Notes: generated by a model from the letters alone, not told the origin. 22,610 nucleotides of DNA from an uncultured Prevotella sp. (GCA_900539625.1 UQCW01000047.1:1-22610), one strand, 5' to 3'. Shown: positions 7,667 to 15,288, counted from the stretch's first letter. Numbers and translations: made by a program.

Positions 7667-9121
7667 ATGAAATCATCAGTCATCATCATCGGCAGCGGTT
7701 TGGGCGGCATGGCCTGCGGCATACGTTTGGCATGCAGCGGACAATCGGTCACCATTCTCGAACAGAATGCCACTCCCGGCGGCTGTCTGCAACGCTTTCG
7801 ACGGGGCAACGCCGCTTTCGACACGGGGATGCACTACATCGGCAGTATGGCACCCGGCGAAACGCTCCACGAGCTCTTCCAGCAATTGGGCATTGATGAC
7901 AGTCTTCCCCTGTCGCCCTTAGACCCTATGGGCTACGACGTGGTAGCCTTGGGCGGGAAGCGCTATGCCTTTGCCGCAGGCCGGGAAGCATTTATCAAAG
8001 AGATGCTTCGGGCGTTTCCAACGGAAGAAGCGGCGCTGACGCGCTATGCCGACCTCATCGGCGAGACGGCGAAGGCGGCTTCGTGGCAAAACAGCGACGA
8101 AACGGCAGTGACGGCACATCTGGCGGAAGCAAGCCAGACGAGTCTTGACGATATGCTCCGCCGCCTCACCACCAACGAGCGCCTCCGCCAGGTGCTTGCA
8201 GCACGACTGCCCCTGATTGCCGCCACGCGCCAACGCACCCCTTTCCTGCTCCATGCCCTCATCACGGATTTCTATGCCCGCGGAGCCAACCGCATTGTCG
8301 GTGGGGGAGAAACCTTATTCAAGATTCTCCGGCAGCGCTTCGAAGCCTTGGGAGGACAACTCCTGACACGCCGCCGCGTGACCGCCATCACCACTGATGC
8401 CGATGGCGTGACTGGCGTCACGACGGCCAACGGCGAACACTTCGAGGCCCGCACAGTGGTGTCTGATGCCGCGCCCGCCGTCACGCTTTCTCTTATCAAT
8501 TCTTCCGCCATCCGTCCGGCTTTCCGCCGCCGCATCGAGGCTTTGCCGCAAACCGTCGGCTGCTTCACGCTTTATTTGGAATTTAAACCCGACACGGTGG
8601 ACTATCTTCCCTACAATTTCTATTCCTTCCCCGCTGGCACGCCTTGGGATTGCGAACGATACACGGACGAGGACTGGCCGCGCGGCTACCTTTATATGCA
8701 GGCCGCCGACAGCATCGCCCCACGCTACGCCCACACGGCAGAGGTGATTTCTTACATGCGCTGGGAGGAGGTGGAACGCTGGAAGGACACCACCGTTGGA
8801 CACCGCGGCGAAGCCTATAAAGCCTTTAAGGAACGCCATGCACAACGGTTGCTCGCCGCCCTGGAGCGCGACTTTCCGGGCCTCAGCACTGCCATCGTTG
8901 GCTACGAAACGTCAACGCCTCTCACCTACCGCGACTACACCGCCACGCCCCAAGGCAGTCTCTATGGCATCGCTGCCGACTGCCAAAGCGGAATGGCAGG
9001 CCGCGTTCCCATCCGCTGGCGCGTTTCCGGCCTTTTTCAAACGGGACAAAACGTCAACTCCCACGGACTGCAAGGCACGCTCATCGGTGCCATGCAAACC
9101 TGCCGCATCATCCTGGGCTAA
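7667..9121 (+). CDS. FAD/NAD(P)-dependent oxidoreductase, phytoene desaturase/retinol saturase-like
   Basis: The 484-residue protein opens with the dinucleotide-binding motif IIIGSGLGGMACGIRL (glycines 9-14) and LEQNATPGGC, and ends with the FAD-contact region TGQNVNSHGLQGTLIGAM. This is the layout of the CrtI/phytoene-desaturase and retinol-saturase superfamily, which oxidises or reduces conjugated lipids. As last gene of the operon, 78 bases after the acyltransferase, it may add or adjust double bonds in the polyene. That role is inferred from context; a separate carotenoid-type substrate is possible. The strong hairpin at 9153-9192 follows its stop. Confidence 0.85.
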   Translation: MKSSVIIIGSGLGGMACGIRLACSGQSVTILEQNATPGGCLQRFRRGNAAFDTGMHYIGSMAPGETLHELFQQLGIDDSLPLSPLDPMGYDVVALGGKRYAFAAGREAFIKEMLRAFPTEEAALTRYADLIGETAKAASWQNSDETAVTAHLAEASQTSLDDMLRRLTTNERLRQVLAARLPLIAATRQRTPFLLHALITDFYARGANRIVGGGETLFKILRQRFEALGGQLLTRRRVTAITTDADGVTGVTTANGEHFEARTVVSDAAPAVTLSLINSSAIRPAFRRRIEALPQTVGCFTLYLEFKPDTVDYLPYNFYSFPAGTPWDCERYTDEDWPRGYLYMQAADSIAPRYAHTAEVISYMRWEEVERWKDTTVGHRGEAYKAFKERHAQRLLAALERDFPGLSTAIVGYETSTPLTYRDYTATPQGSLYGIAADCQSGMAGRVPIRWRVSGLFQTGQNVNSHGLQGTLIGAMQTCRIILG

Positions 9122-9152
9122 CTCCACGGACAGAGAGGTTATCTCAGACACA

Positions 9153-9192
9153 AAAGGGATGCTCTAAAGATTGCGCTTTAGAACATCCCTTT
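9153..9192. terminator. Strong hairpin terminator between convergent genes
   Basis: Arms of 17 bases (9153-9169 and 9176-9192) pair at 16 of 17 positions around a 6-base loop. The single mismatch (C9162 with A9183) becomes a G-U pair in a minus-strand transcript. The stem has an A-rich left edge and ends in TTT, and sits between the end of the lipid operon and the end of the acyltransferase gene read from the other strand. It probably stops transcription from both sides. A TAAGTAGG motif (9195-9202) lies immediately after it. Confidence 0.8.
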
Positions 9193-9265
9193 GATAAGTA
9201 GGTCTGATTCACTTTGGCTAAAGATAGACTGATGCCTTTGGCTTTTCGCCAAGCTCCCAGTCTCC

Positions 9266-10222
9266 CTAATGTGTTCGGCTGATGGGGCGGGCCACCCATT
9301 TCTGCCAGTGTTTTTCCACGAAGAACACGCCCGTCAACAGCGTCAGGAGGCACCAGGCGTATTGCAACGCCATCGGTATGTCTGGAAAAAGTTTGTTGAT
9401 ATTCCAAGAGACATCCTGCAAGACGTAGAACACCAAACTGTATCTTCCATACTTGCACATCCACTGCGGCAGTTTAGAGATGGACATCAGGGTGAAGGAG
9501 ACGAGCAAAGAACCGAGATAGACCAGCAGGCTGCACAGGAATATCCACCCTATGCCATATCCATATTCCTTGCTCAACTGATAGACTCCTCTCCTGTGCC
9601 ATTCCAATTCGTGAATGTATCTGCACCCCAAACTATAGACAACTACAAAGACGAGGAGCGTCAGCACGAAGAGAAGGAGCCGATGTGAACGGAGCTTTTT
9701 TAGCGCACTCTCTGGCATCAACGCGCCAATGACGAAAAACGGGAAGAAACAGAGGGTGCGCATCACGCACAACACGTCGGGACTCTTGTTGATGAGCAGC
9801 ATGCTCGCTGGAACGAAGACCAACGACAGGCAAAGGATGAGGGCTGGCTTACGCACCGTCTTTTGCAGCAGAAACAACATGATTTTCCAAAACACCAAGG
9901 CCAACAAATACCAATTGGAGAAGGTGGGCGACAGGAGATAATGCCAATCGTGGGCCACCAGGAAGATACTGGCCAAGGCCATCGCGGCATAGGCTTGCCA
10001 CGTATTGTTGATGGTTCGCCCAATCTTCTCAAGGCTTATCTGTTTGCTGAAATAACCGCTCAGAAGAATGAACAGCGGCATGTGGAAGAGATAGATAACG
10101 GAATATCCTCCCAACACCACGCTATGCGTATATCTATACGGCTCAGAAAAATGACCGACCGCAACGAGCACGATCAAGAGGAATTTCAGTCCGTCAAACA
10201 CTTCGTTTCTTTGTGCAGGCAT
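9266..10222 (-). CDS. Acyltransferase family 3 integral membrane protein
   Basis: The 318-residue protein has many hydrophobic segments. It carries the acyltransferase-3 N-terminal motif: FDGLKFLLIVLVAVGHF with His24, then FHMPLFILLSGYF. Such proteins transfer acyl groups, often O-acetyl, to sugars of surface polysaccharides or lipids across the inner membrane. I chose the ATG at 10222 (MPAQRN) over a TTG five codons upstream. The gene is convergent with the lipid operon and stands alone on its strand, separated from the next minus-strand gene by a terminator. No sequence evidence says whether it modifies the polyene lipid or an unrelated glycan. Confidence 0.85.
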   Translation of the reverse strand: MPAQRNEVFDGLKFLLIVLVAVGHFSEPYRYTHSVVLGGYSVIYLFHMPLFILLSGYFSKQISLEKIGRTINNTWQAYAAMALASIFLVAHDWHYLLSPTFSNWYLLALVFWKIMLFLLQKTVRKPALILCLSLVFVPASMLLINKSPDVLCVMRTLCFFPFFVIGALMPESALKKLRSHRLLLFVLTLLVFVVVYSLGCRYIHELEWHRRGVYQLSKEYGYGIGWIFLCSLLVYLGSLLVSFTLMSISKLPQWMCKYGRYSLVFYVLQDVSWNINKLFPDIPMALQYAWCLLTLLTGVFFVEKHWQKWVARPISRTH

Positions 10223-10326
10223 TTTGTGAATTGGCAAGTGAATAATAATTTCCAGTCTCCTTCAAACCTCCTCCTTATATATAACACAGAACATCGGAAA
10301 GAAGAAGCCCCTGATTTACTACCCTG

Positions 10327-10334
10327 CAAAAGTA
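10327..10334 (-). promoter_or_regulatory. Candidate Bacteroidota -7 box upstream of the acyltransferase
   Basis: Read on the minus strand this is TACTTTTG followed by CA, a match to the Bacteroidota sigma factor -7 consensus TAnnTTTG. It lies about 105 bases upstream of the start at 10222 and just downstream of the terminator of the preceding gene. No clear TTTG box was seen at the usual -33 distance, so support is from one element only. Confidence 0.45.
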
Positions 10335-10382
10335 CGCAAATATTTTTGCTGCCAGAGGGAAAGGAAGGGGGAAATTCCGCCG

Positions 10383-10432
10383 CAAAAAAAGAGCCCGGCA
10401 AACAAAGGCGTTTCAATTCCCTTGTTTGCCGG
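10383..10432 (-). terminator. Intrinsic terminator of the beta-barrel protein gene
   Basis: An inverted repeat (10395-10405 with 10422-10432, 11 perfect pairs and a few more after a bulge) is followed on the minus strand by CTCTTTTTTT. It lies 36 bases past the stop at 10468. A GC-rich stem plus a run of seven T is the classic Rho-independent layout and points to the minus strand. Confidence 0.85.
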
Positions 10433-10459
10433 ACACGGATTGTTTGCCGAACACCGATT
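10424..10459. repeat. Two tandem 18-base units
   Basis: GTTTGCCGGACACGGATT (10424-10441) is followed at once by a copy with two changes (10442-10459). The first unit overlaps the 3' arm of the terminator hairpin, so the second may be a partial duplication of that arm. It could offer an alternative pairing partner for the terminator's other arm. Confidence 0.65.
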
Positions 10460-10467
10460 GTTCCATA

Positions 10468-11241
10468 TCAAAAGATTTCCATCTTCAGGCCGAAGGCGAG
10501 AGAGAGAATGTCTGTCAGCGTGACACGGCTGTTGGGCACTGCCGACACAACGTAGAGGTCGCAGGTGCTCAGTTCGTAATAGGCCGTGATGCTTTTGTTG
10601 AAGCGGCGGTGGCGCCGAGGTATATTGTATTTGATGCGCTGTCCAATGAAGAGGTTATAACGCAGTTTGGTGTTGAAACCATAATATCCCTTGGTGTATT
10701 TCGATGGTTCGTGGCGCCAGAAGCCTTCGCCGAAGATGGTGTTGGCGAAGCCGCCGCAGGTGAGCGGTTCGAGTTCCCATCGCTGGCTGCGCACCGACAG
10801 CGGGATGTGCCAGGGGATGTAGCGTTGCTTGATGGTGAGGGTGTAATGGTGCTCACTGCCGTTGCAATTCGGAAGATAGCCGAAGAGGATTTCCGTTTCG
10901 AACTGATTACGGCGCCCGTAATGCCAACCAGTGCCGATGGAGAACATGCCGATGGAGCCTGCAAACTGCAGCGTGTGTTGGTTGGGGGCGAGACGCGCCC
11001 AGTCGCGCTTCAAGCGTTGCGTTCGGCGGGCATAGAAAGAAGTGGGCTCCGCGACGGGGGCTTCAACGGTGTCGGGCTGAACTTGCAAGGTGTCATACGA
11101 CGGCAGCAACTCGGCGGCATCAATGGTGTCGCATTGCTCGCCAACAGCGGTTAACGGACTGGCAGCGGCACACAGGGCCGAAAGGCTAAACACGGCAACG
11201 AGAAAAACGCATTTGCTGAGATTAATATGCCACGACTTCAT
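10468..11241 (-). CDS. Predicted outer-membrane beta-barrel protein of unknown function
   Basis: The 257-residue protein starts with a signal peptide (basic start, hydrophobic CVFLVAVFSLSALCAAA) and a Pro/Thr/Val-rich linker. The rest has alternating polar and aromatic residues typical of beta strands, ending GLKMEIF with the C-terminal Phe common in outer-membrane barrels. The start at 11241 is chosen for a strong ribosome site AGGAGG seven to eight bases upstream, rare in this group; it lies inside the end of the phosphoesterase gene, so the two genes overlap by 20 bases and are probably translationally coupled. I do not recognise a specific family or function. Confidence 0.7.
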   Translation of the reverse strand: MKSWHINLSKCVFLVAVFSLSALCAAASPLTAVGEQCDTIDAAELLPSYDTLQVQPDTVEAPVAEPTSFYARRTQRLKRDWARLAPNQHTLQFAGSIGMFSIGTGWHYGRRNQFETEILFGYLPNCNGSEHHYTLTIKQRYIPWHIPLSVRSQRWELEPLTCGGFANTIFGEGFWRHEPSKYTKGYYGFNTKLRYNLFIGQRIKYNIPRRHRRFNKSITAYYELSTCDLYVVSAVPNSRVTLTDILSLAFGLKMEIF

Positions 11242-12025
11242 AGCGTACACCTCCTTCCTCGTCAAGCGTAAATATCAGGTATTTGCGGTCGTTGGCGCAA
11301 CCACATTCGTAATAAGGCAAATCATCGCCGTAGGGATAGAACACCGCCGTTGCGTGCTGGTGGCCACAGAGGGCAAACTGCAAATTGGGATACATCTTCA
11401 TCTGATAATGGAAGAGGCGAGCCACATTGTTGTTAAACTGGTCGGTGTAGGGCGCGGCGTGCATCACGGCAACGGTGCGCGAAATGCTGGCTGGCAACTG
11501 CTGGCGGTCGGTCTCGATGAAAGAGAAATCGGGGATGGGCACCGAATAGTCGTGCTCCAGCGCGTTGGTGTTGAGACACACGAAATGCGTGTTGCCCGCA
11601 TTGAAAGAAAAGTTCGGCTCGCCAAACATGGCGCGGAACACTTCCGGCCCGGTGGCCAGACAGTCGTGGTTGCCGATGAGACAAACATAAGGCACGCGGA
11701 GTTTCTGCAACTCATCGCGCATCCACTCAAATTCCTTGGTGGCGCTGAAGTCAGTCAGGTCACCACAATGAACAACAAAGTCGATGCTGTCGCGCCGATT
11801 GATGTCCTTCACGGCGGCGTGCGTCTCGTCGTACCAACGCTGCGTGTCGCTAATCACGGCGAAACAAATTTTCTTCCGTCCCGCCGTGTTGCGCTCAATG
11901 CGCTCAATGTTTTGCGCATTGATATGTTTCGCCCCGTCGATTTTGGCATCGTAGGGGTGATAGTCGATGAGGTCGCAACCCGTCAGGGAGAGCAGGCAGA
12001 GACCCGATATAAGGATATGTTTCAT
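11222..12025 (-). CDS. Calcineurin-like metallophosphoesterase lipoprotein
   Basis: The 267-residue protein carries the phosphoesterase motifs in order: ISDTQ, VVHCGDLTD, IGNHD, MHAAP and CGHQHA (metal-binding Asp, Asn and His). They match the calcineurin-like fold, with Gln in place of the more usual His in the first motif. The N-terminus is a lipoprotein signal, SGLCLLSLTGC, with Cys17 as the lipid-bearing residue, so it should sit in the envelope. I chose ATG 12025 because the promoter box at 12040-12047 leaves almost no leader for the ATG at 12034. The substrate is unknown. It overlaps and precedes the beta-barrel gene, suggesting a shared envelope role. Confidence 0.85.
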   Translation of the reverse strand: MKHILISGLCLLSLTGCDLIDYHPYDAKIDGAKHINAQNIERIERNTAGRKKICFAVISDTQRWYDETHAAVKDINRRDSIDFVVHCGDLTDFSATKEFEWMRDELQKLRVPYVCLIGNHDCLATGPEVFRAMFGEPNFSFNAGNTHFVCLNTNALEHDYSVPIPDFSFIETDRQQLPASISRTVAVMHAAPYTDQFNNNVARLFHYQMKMYPNLQFALCGHQHATAVFYPYGDDLPYYECGCANDRKYLIFTLDEEGGVRYEVVAY

Positions 12026-12039
12026 GGATTTCATACGTG

Positions 12040-12047
12040 CAAAGGTA
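12040..12047 (-). promoter_or_regulatory. Candidate -7 box for the phosphoesterase-barrel operon
   Basis: On the minus strand this is TACCTTTG followed by CA, an exact TAnnTTTG match. Transcription should begin about 12033-12036, which makes the ATG at 12034 leaderless and favours the ATG at 12025. No convincing -33 TTTG was seen. Confidence 0.6.
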
Positions 12048-12107
12048 AGCAAAAGAATCTGATTAGCATTGTCCTGTAATTCGTGTTTTGTGGTATCGTG
12101 GACGACG

Positions 12108-12141
12108 TATCAAGCCTACCCTCTTCAACAGGTGCTTGATA
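12108..12141. other. Hairpin at the edge of the AT-rich islet
   Basis: TATCAAGC (12108-12115) pairs with GCTTGATA (12134-12141), and pairing may extend by three bases past a two-base bulge. TTTT follows the right arm. It could be a weak terminator or a remnant of an inserted element. The 12048-12151 stretch holds no other feature I can support. Confidence 0.35.
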
Positions 12142-12154
12142 TTTTACACGCTGA

Positions 12155-12430
12155 AGAAAGCGAGGCGACAATGTGATTTGCATACAAGAGCCATGTGATT
12201 ATATTGTACTGAACTCCATCAGTAGCCTTGGGAAATGCATGGAACGATTGGCGTGTTACACTGCTATCCATTGTTATCTTGATAATGACCAAGAAGGAAC
12301 GATGGTTGCCCTTACAATCATGGAGCGTTGTCAAAACAAGGCTATCAACGAATCCATAAGATATGCAGAATACAAGGATGTCAATGATTATCTGATAGGC
12401 AGGAAATCCATAAATATAGCTGTAGAATAG
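12155..12430 (+). pseudogene. C-terminal remnant of a Toprim/primase-type mobile-element protein
   Basis: The open frame from 12155 encodes about 90 residues matching the end of Toprim-domain primase-like proteins found on Bacteroidota mobilizable elements: DYIVLNSISSLGKCMERL, AIHCYLDNDQEG (Toprim acidic DND motif) and ESIRYAEYKDVNDYL. The N-terminal zinc-finger and catalytic parts are missing, and an in-frame TGA lies at 12152-12154. The only start in range is a GTG at 12173. It is therefore a truncated relic. It marks the 5' edge of the AT-rich islet carrying the AbiE pair and suggests the islet arrived on a mobile element. Family call is by remembered motif, not a search. Confidence 0.65.
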
Positions 12431-12439
12431 TAAGATATG

Positions 12440-12490
12440 ATAGTTTTGAACGGATAAAATAAATATTCTCCGTAGAAAACTATTATTTTT
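12440..12490 (+). terminator. Terminator-like hairpin upstream of the AbiE promoter
   Basis: Arms 12440-12453 and 12470-12483 pair at 12 of 14 positions around a 16-base loop, followed by ATTTTT on the plus strand. It lies just past the Toprim remnant's stop and would insulate the toxin-antitoxin promoter from upstream reading. It could instead be an additional binding site for the antitoxin regulator. Confidence 0.5.
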
Positions 12491-12511
12491 AAAGATAAAG
12501 TTGTATCTTTA
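12490..12511 (+). promoter_or_regulatory. Candidate operator overlapping the -7 box of the AbiE operon
   Basis: TAAAGATA (12490-12497) and TATCTTTA (12504-12511) form a perfect 8-base inverted repeat with a 6-base spacer. The right half, TATCTTTA, is one base from the TAnnTTTG promoter consensus and lies 31 bases before the antitoxin start. AbiEi-family antitoxins are known to repress their own promoters through inverted repeats. This site has the right position for that; binding is inferred. Confidence 0.55.
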
Positions 12512-12542
12512 CACTGACAAATAACCATAATAAGGTAAAGGT

Positions 12543-13124
12543 ATGAATGAGATTATGTATAAGGCAACCTCGCAAGGTGGAATCATAACCACCGCAGAGT
12601 TCCCAAACCAATCAGATTATCAGAAAATTGTGAGGGCTAAGGAACGTGGAGAACTTATTCGGGTTCGTCATGGGGTCTATGCTGTTCCTGACGCTCTTTT
12701 CAATACGATGATAGATATTGATCGAATCGTTCCCAATGGAATTGTATGCCTGTACAACGCTTGGGCATATCATCAGCTCTCCACTGTTGTACCACCTTCC
12801 TTTTGTGTTGCCATAGAAGCCAAGCGAAAGGTGGCAATGCCGCCAACCCTACCGATAGAACTTTATTATTGGAAAAAGGAGAATTTGGAGTTTGGTGTTA
12901 TGGATGTGGAAATGTCGGGCTACAACATTCGTATGACGGATATGGAACGTAGCGTATGTGATGCCGTCAAGTATCGCAACAAAATCGGATTGGAAGTATG
13001 CTCCGAGGTGATACGAAATTATCTGAAGAAACAGAACCGCAACCTAAGTCAATTGGCAGAATATGCAAAACGGCTGAGGGTTGCCAATATTTTGAAAAAT
13101 TATCTTGAAATAGCAATAGAATAA
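12543..13124 (+). CDS. abiEi: AbiEi-family antitoxin/transcriptional regulator (type IV toxin-antitoxin)
   Basis: The 193-residue protein fits the AbiEi antitoxin family. An N-terminal winged-helix part (GGIITTAEFPNQSDYQKIVRA) is followed by the typical wing RGELIRVRHGVYAVP, then a C-terminal domain containing IRMTDMERSVCDAVKYRN, a conserved stretch of this family. Such proteins neutralise the AbiEii nucleotidyltransferase toxin without forming a stable complex and repress their own operon. A purine-rich AAGGTAAAGG precedes the start. The toxin gene begins one base after the stop. Base composition is AT-richer than flanking genes, in keeping with acquisition. Confidence 0.85.
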   Translation: MNEIMYKATSQGGIITTAEFPNQSDYQKIVRAKERGELIRVRHGVYAVPDALFNTMIDIDRIVPNGIVCLYNAWAYHQLSTVVPPSFCVAIEAKRKVAMPPTLPIELYYWKKENLEFGVMDVEMSGYNIRMTDMERSVCDAVKYRNKIGLEVCSEVIRNYLKKQNRNLSQLAEYAKRLRVANILKNYLEIAIE

Positions 13125-13125
13125 A

Positions 13126-13995
13126 ATGGGAAAGAAAAACTATGGCAAGTCTGTCAAGACTCGTCTGCTCAATCTGATGAACGAGACAGGCTATAAATAT
13201 TTGTATCTTCTTGCAAGATACTTCAACGAGCGACTGCTGTACAGGCTATCTGTAAGTCAGTACAAGGACAACTTTCTGCTTAAAGGCGGTTCTTTGCTCT
13301 ATGCGATGGATGGCCTTAACGCTCGTCCAACCATAGATGTGGACTTCATGGCAGAAAGAATAAGCCGTAACAGAGAGTTCTTAACAAAGGTGTTCCAGGA
13401 AATTTTGGGCATAGTCTGTGATGAGGATGGCGTTACGTTTGATACGGAAAACATAACGATGGAGCCTATCACTGTGGAAAAGAAATATCCTGGTACAAGG
13501 TTCTTCTTCACGGCACACATGGACAGCATTGTCCATAAAATGTCCGTGGACATAGGCTTTGGAGATGTCGTGACACCTTACCCTGCATCCATTGATTTCC
13601 CTTTGTTGTTGCCGAACATTCCGTCAGTCAATCTCCAAGCCTATTCGTTGGAGACAGTTATTGCCGAGAAGTTCCACACGATGTTGGACCGTGACGAGTA
13701 CAATAGTCGAATGAAAGATTTCTTCGATTGCTACCAGTTGTTGACAAAACGAGAATTGCACGATGAAACACTATATGACGCTATCAAGGCAACATTTGAT
13801 AATCGTGAACTTGAATACAATCCGAAACTGAAACTTTTCACAGCCGAGTTTGTTAATGATGCCAATCGGCAGATGCAATGGAAACTGTTTCTTCGGAAGA
13901 TTCAATGGAAAGAAGAACTCAGCTTTAATGTGGTAATGCAAGTTATCACTGACAGGCTAAAGCCTATGGCTGAAAAATATTGGAACAAGAAATAA
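13126..13995 (+). CDS. abiEii: AbiEii/AbiGii-family nucleotidyltransferase toxin
   Basis: The 289-residue protein has the AbiEii toxin motifs: LLKGGSLLYAMDG with Gly54-Gly55-Ser56, RPTIDVDF with metal-binding Asp71 and Asp73, YSLETVIAEKF, and RMKDFFDCYQL. These belong to DNA polymerase beta-like nucleotidyltransferases that transfer nucleotides to a cellular target and arrest growth. AbiE systems can abort phage infection and stabilise mobile DNA. All visible catalytic motifs are intact, so it is probably active. It starts one base after the antitoxin stop, so translation is likely coupled. Confidence 0.9.
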   Translation: MGKKNYGKSVKTRLLNLMNETGYKYLYLLARYFNERLLYRLSVSQYKDNFLLKGGSLLYAMDGLNARPTIDVDFMAERISRNREFLTKVFQEILGIVCDEDGVTFDTENITMEPITVEKKYPGTRFFFTAHMDSIVHKMSVDIGFGDVVTPYPASIDFPLLLPNIPSVNLQAYSLETVIAEKFHTMLDRDEYNSRMKDFFDCYQLLTKRELHDETLYDAIKATFDNRELEYNPKLKLFTAEFVNDANRQMQWKLFLRKIQWKEELSFNVVMQVITDRLKPMAEKYWNKK

Positions 13996-13999
13996 TTGT

Positions 14000-14069
14000 G
14001 GTAGCTGTGGCTACCTATATGTTTACTTTTTATAAGCCCAACGCAATTGCGCAGGCTTATAAAAAGTAA
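14000..14069. terminator. Two inverted repeats between convergent genes
   Basis: A small hairpin (GGTAGC 14000-14005 with GCTACC 14010-14015) follows the toxin stop. A much larger one pairs 14023-14038 perfectly with 14054-14069 (16 bases), with a CGCAATTGCG palindrome in its loop. The position between two converging genes suggests termination for both, but the T and A runs lie within the stem and no T-run follows, so it is not a classical intrinsic terminator. It could also mark the right edge of the islet. Confidence 0.55.
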
Positions 14070-14095
14070 TGTTGAAAAAATATTTACAGAAAACT

Positions 14096-15190
14096 TTATT
14101 TGCGACCAAGAACTTCCTTGAGGGCCTCCCAATGTTCTGGCGTCATGTCTTGCGGCGTGAAGATGCTGATGCCATCGGCACCGGCTTTGAGCGACGACTC
14201 CACGGCTTCGCGGATTTCCGATGGCAGGAGTCCAGAATATTCGGGGTCGATGACGTTCTGCTTGTCGCGCCAGTCCTTACAGATGAAGATGCCACTGATG
14301 AGAGGAATATTTCTACCCTTCAAGCTCTCCACCTCTTCTTTTGTCACGCGGCCCACCCATCCGGCAGGTTCGATGTAGAAGTCATTGTAGTTCATCGGGA
14401 AGAGCATGTCGACATCCCATTTCTGCCATTCCTGACGCACCATCCAGCGGGCGTAACTGTTGGGGCCCGGGAAGACGTCGGCACTGATTTTCTTACCTGT
14501 CTTCTCATGCACCGTCTTGGCAATGCGATTAACAAGCGCCGTTATCTGGTCGCAACGAAACTGCGCCCATGCCTCCACCTTCGAAGGGTCGGTGTATTGG
14601 CGGATGTCGATGCCCGTGAGGCGTTTGAATTTCGCTACACAGCTGTCGCAGTAACAATAATCGGCCTTGGGATATTCGCCGTTCATGACGAGGCCATATT
14701 TCTTCCACAATCCCTCAGAGAGCACCACGTCGGGATAGCGGATATAGTCGAGCTGCACATAGTCAACCGTCGGAATGCTGGCAATGCGGCGGTATTGTTC
14801 GCAGAGAAAATCGCCCACTTCGGGGTTGGCAGGGTCGAGCGCCTTATAATGTGGCACATAAGCCGGATGCTCGTTGGCCGGTTCGCCCAAACGATTGACG
14901 GCATACCAAGAGGCTGGGCAGTCGGGCTGAAGCATGGCAGGCATCCAGGCGTGGTATTCGAGTTTGGCCTTTTTTGCCGCCCGCGACGCGATGGCGGTAC
15001 GCAAGGAATCAAATCCAGCATTGAGGCAGATGCCGTCGATGCCGCGCTTCTTAAATTCCTTAAATTCCTTGAGCAGGGATTTCTCGTTGCTTGTGTTTTC
15101 GTCCCAACGCATCCAAGCGTAGACTTTCGGCTGGGCGGCCATTTGCAGGGCAAAGAAGGCCGCCATGAGGGTGAGCAATGTTTTTTTCAT
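14096..15190 (-). CDS. Secreted GHL10-like (family 10-type) glycoside hydrolase
   Basis: The 364-residue protein has a signal peptide (MKKTLLTLMAAFFALQMAAQ). The body fits a TIM-barrel of the GHL10 type: GIDGICLNAG, then VDYVQLDYIRYP (Asp148), then a Cys cluster CYCDSC (179-184) before a FKRLTG helix, then KISADVFPG, DMLFPMNY and GADGISIF. Such proteins are predicted glycosidases of the cell envelope or periplasm. Start 15190 is chosen because the signal peptide begins there; residues upstream are not protein-like. It lies downstream of the CBM9-like gene on the same strand, separated by a hairpin. Substrate unknown. Confidence 0.8.
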   Translation of the reverse strand: MKKTLLTLMAAFFALQMAAQPKVYAWMRWDENTSNEKSLLKEFKEFKKRGIDGICLNAGFDSLRTAIASRAAKKAKLEYHAWMPAMLQPDCPASWYAVNRLGEPANEHPAYVPHYKALDPANPEVGDFLCEQYRRIASIPTVDYVQLDYIRYPDVVLSEGLWKKYGLVMNGEYPKADYCYCDSCVAKFKRLTGIDIRQYTDPSKVEAWAQFRCDQITALVNRIAKTVHEKTGKKISADVFPGPNSYARWMVRQEWQKWDVDMLFPMNYNDFYIEPAGWVGRVTKEEVESLKGRNIPLISGIFICKDWRDKQNVIDPEYSGLLPSEIREAVESSLKAGADGISIFTPQDMTPEHWEALKEVLGRK

Positions 15191-15255
15191 GGTTTGAGAA
15201 TATATTAATAGGTATTTTTTCAGATGGAGAATGGAACTGGGGCACGCCACGAAGA

Positions 15256-15288
15256 GCATCTTTTAGTAATGACATCACTAAAAGATGC
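15256..15288 (-). terminator. Hairpin overlapping the stop codon of the CBM9-like gene
   Basis: A perfect 12-base inverted repeat (15256-15267 with 15277-15288, 9-base loop) includes the stop codon at 15278-15280. On the minus strand it is followed only by CTCTT, so termination may be partial. It may attenuate transcription into the glycosidase gene or protect the mRNA end. Confidence 0.55.

Noticed and set aside
7667..9121. Carotenoid pathway gene
   Set aside because: No phytoene synthase or other carotenoid gene is nearby, and the operon context is type II polyketide/fatty acid; the similarity is only at superfamily level.
10426..12079. Plus-strand reading frames across the barrel and phosphoesterase genes
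   Set aside because: The minus-strand products carry signal peptides and catalytic motifs; the plus-strand ones show none.
12155..13995. Toprim fragment acting with AbiE as a three-gene defence system
   Set aside because: The fragment lacks a proper start and its N-terminal domains, and a terminator-like hairpin separates it from the AbiE promoter.
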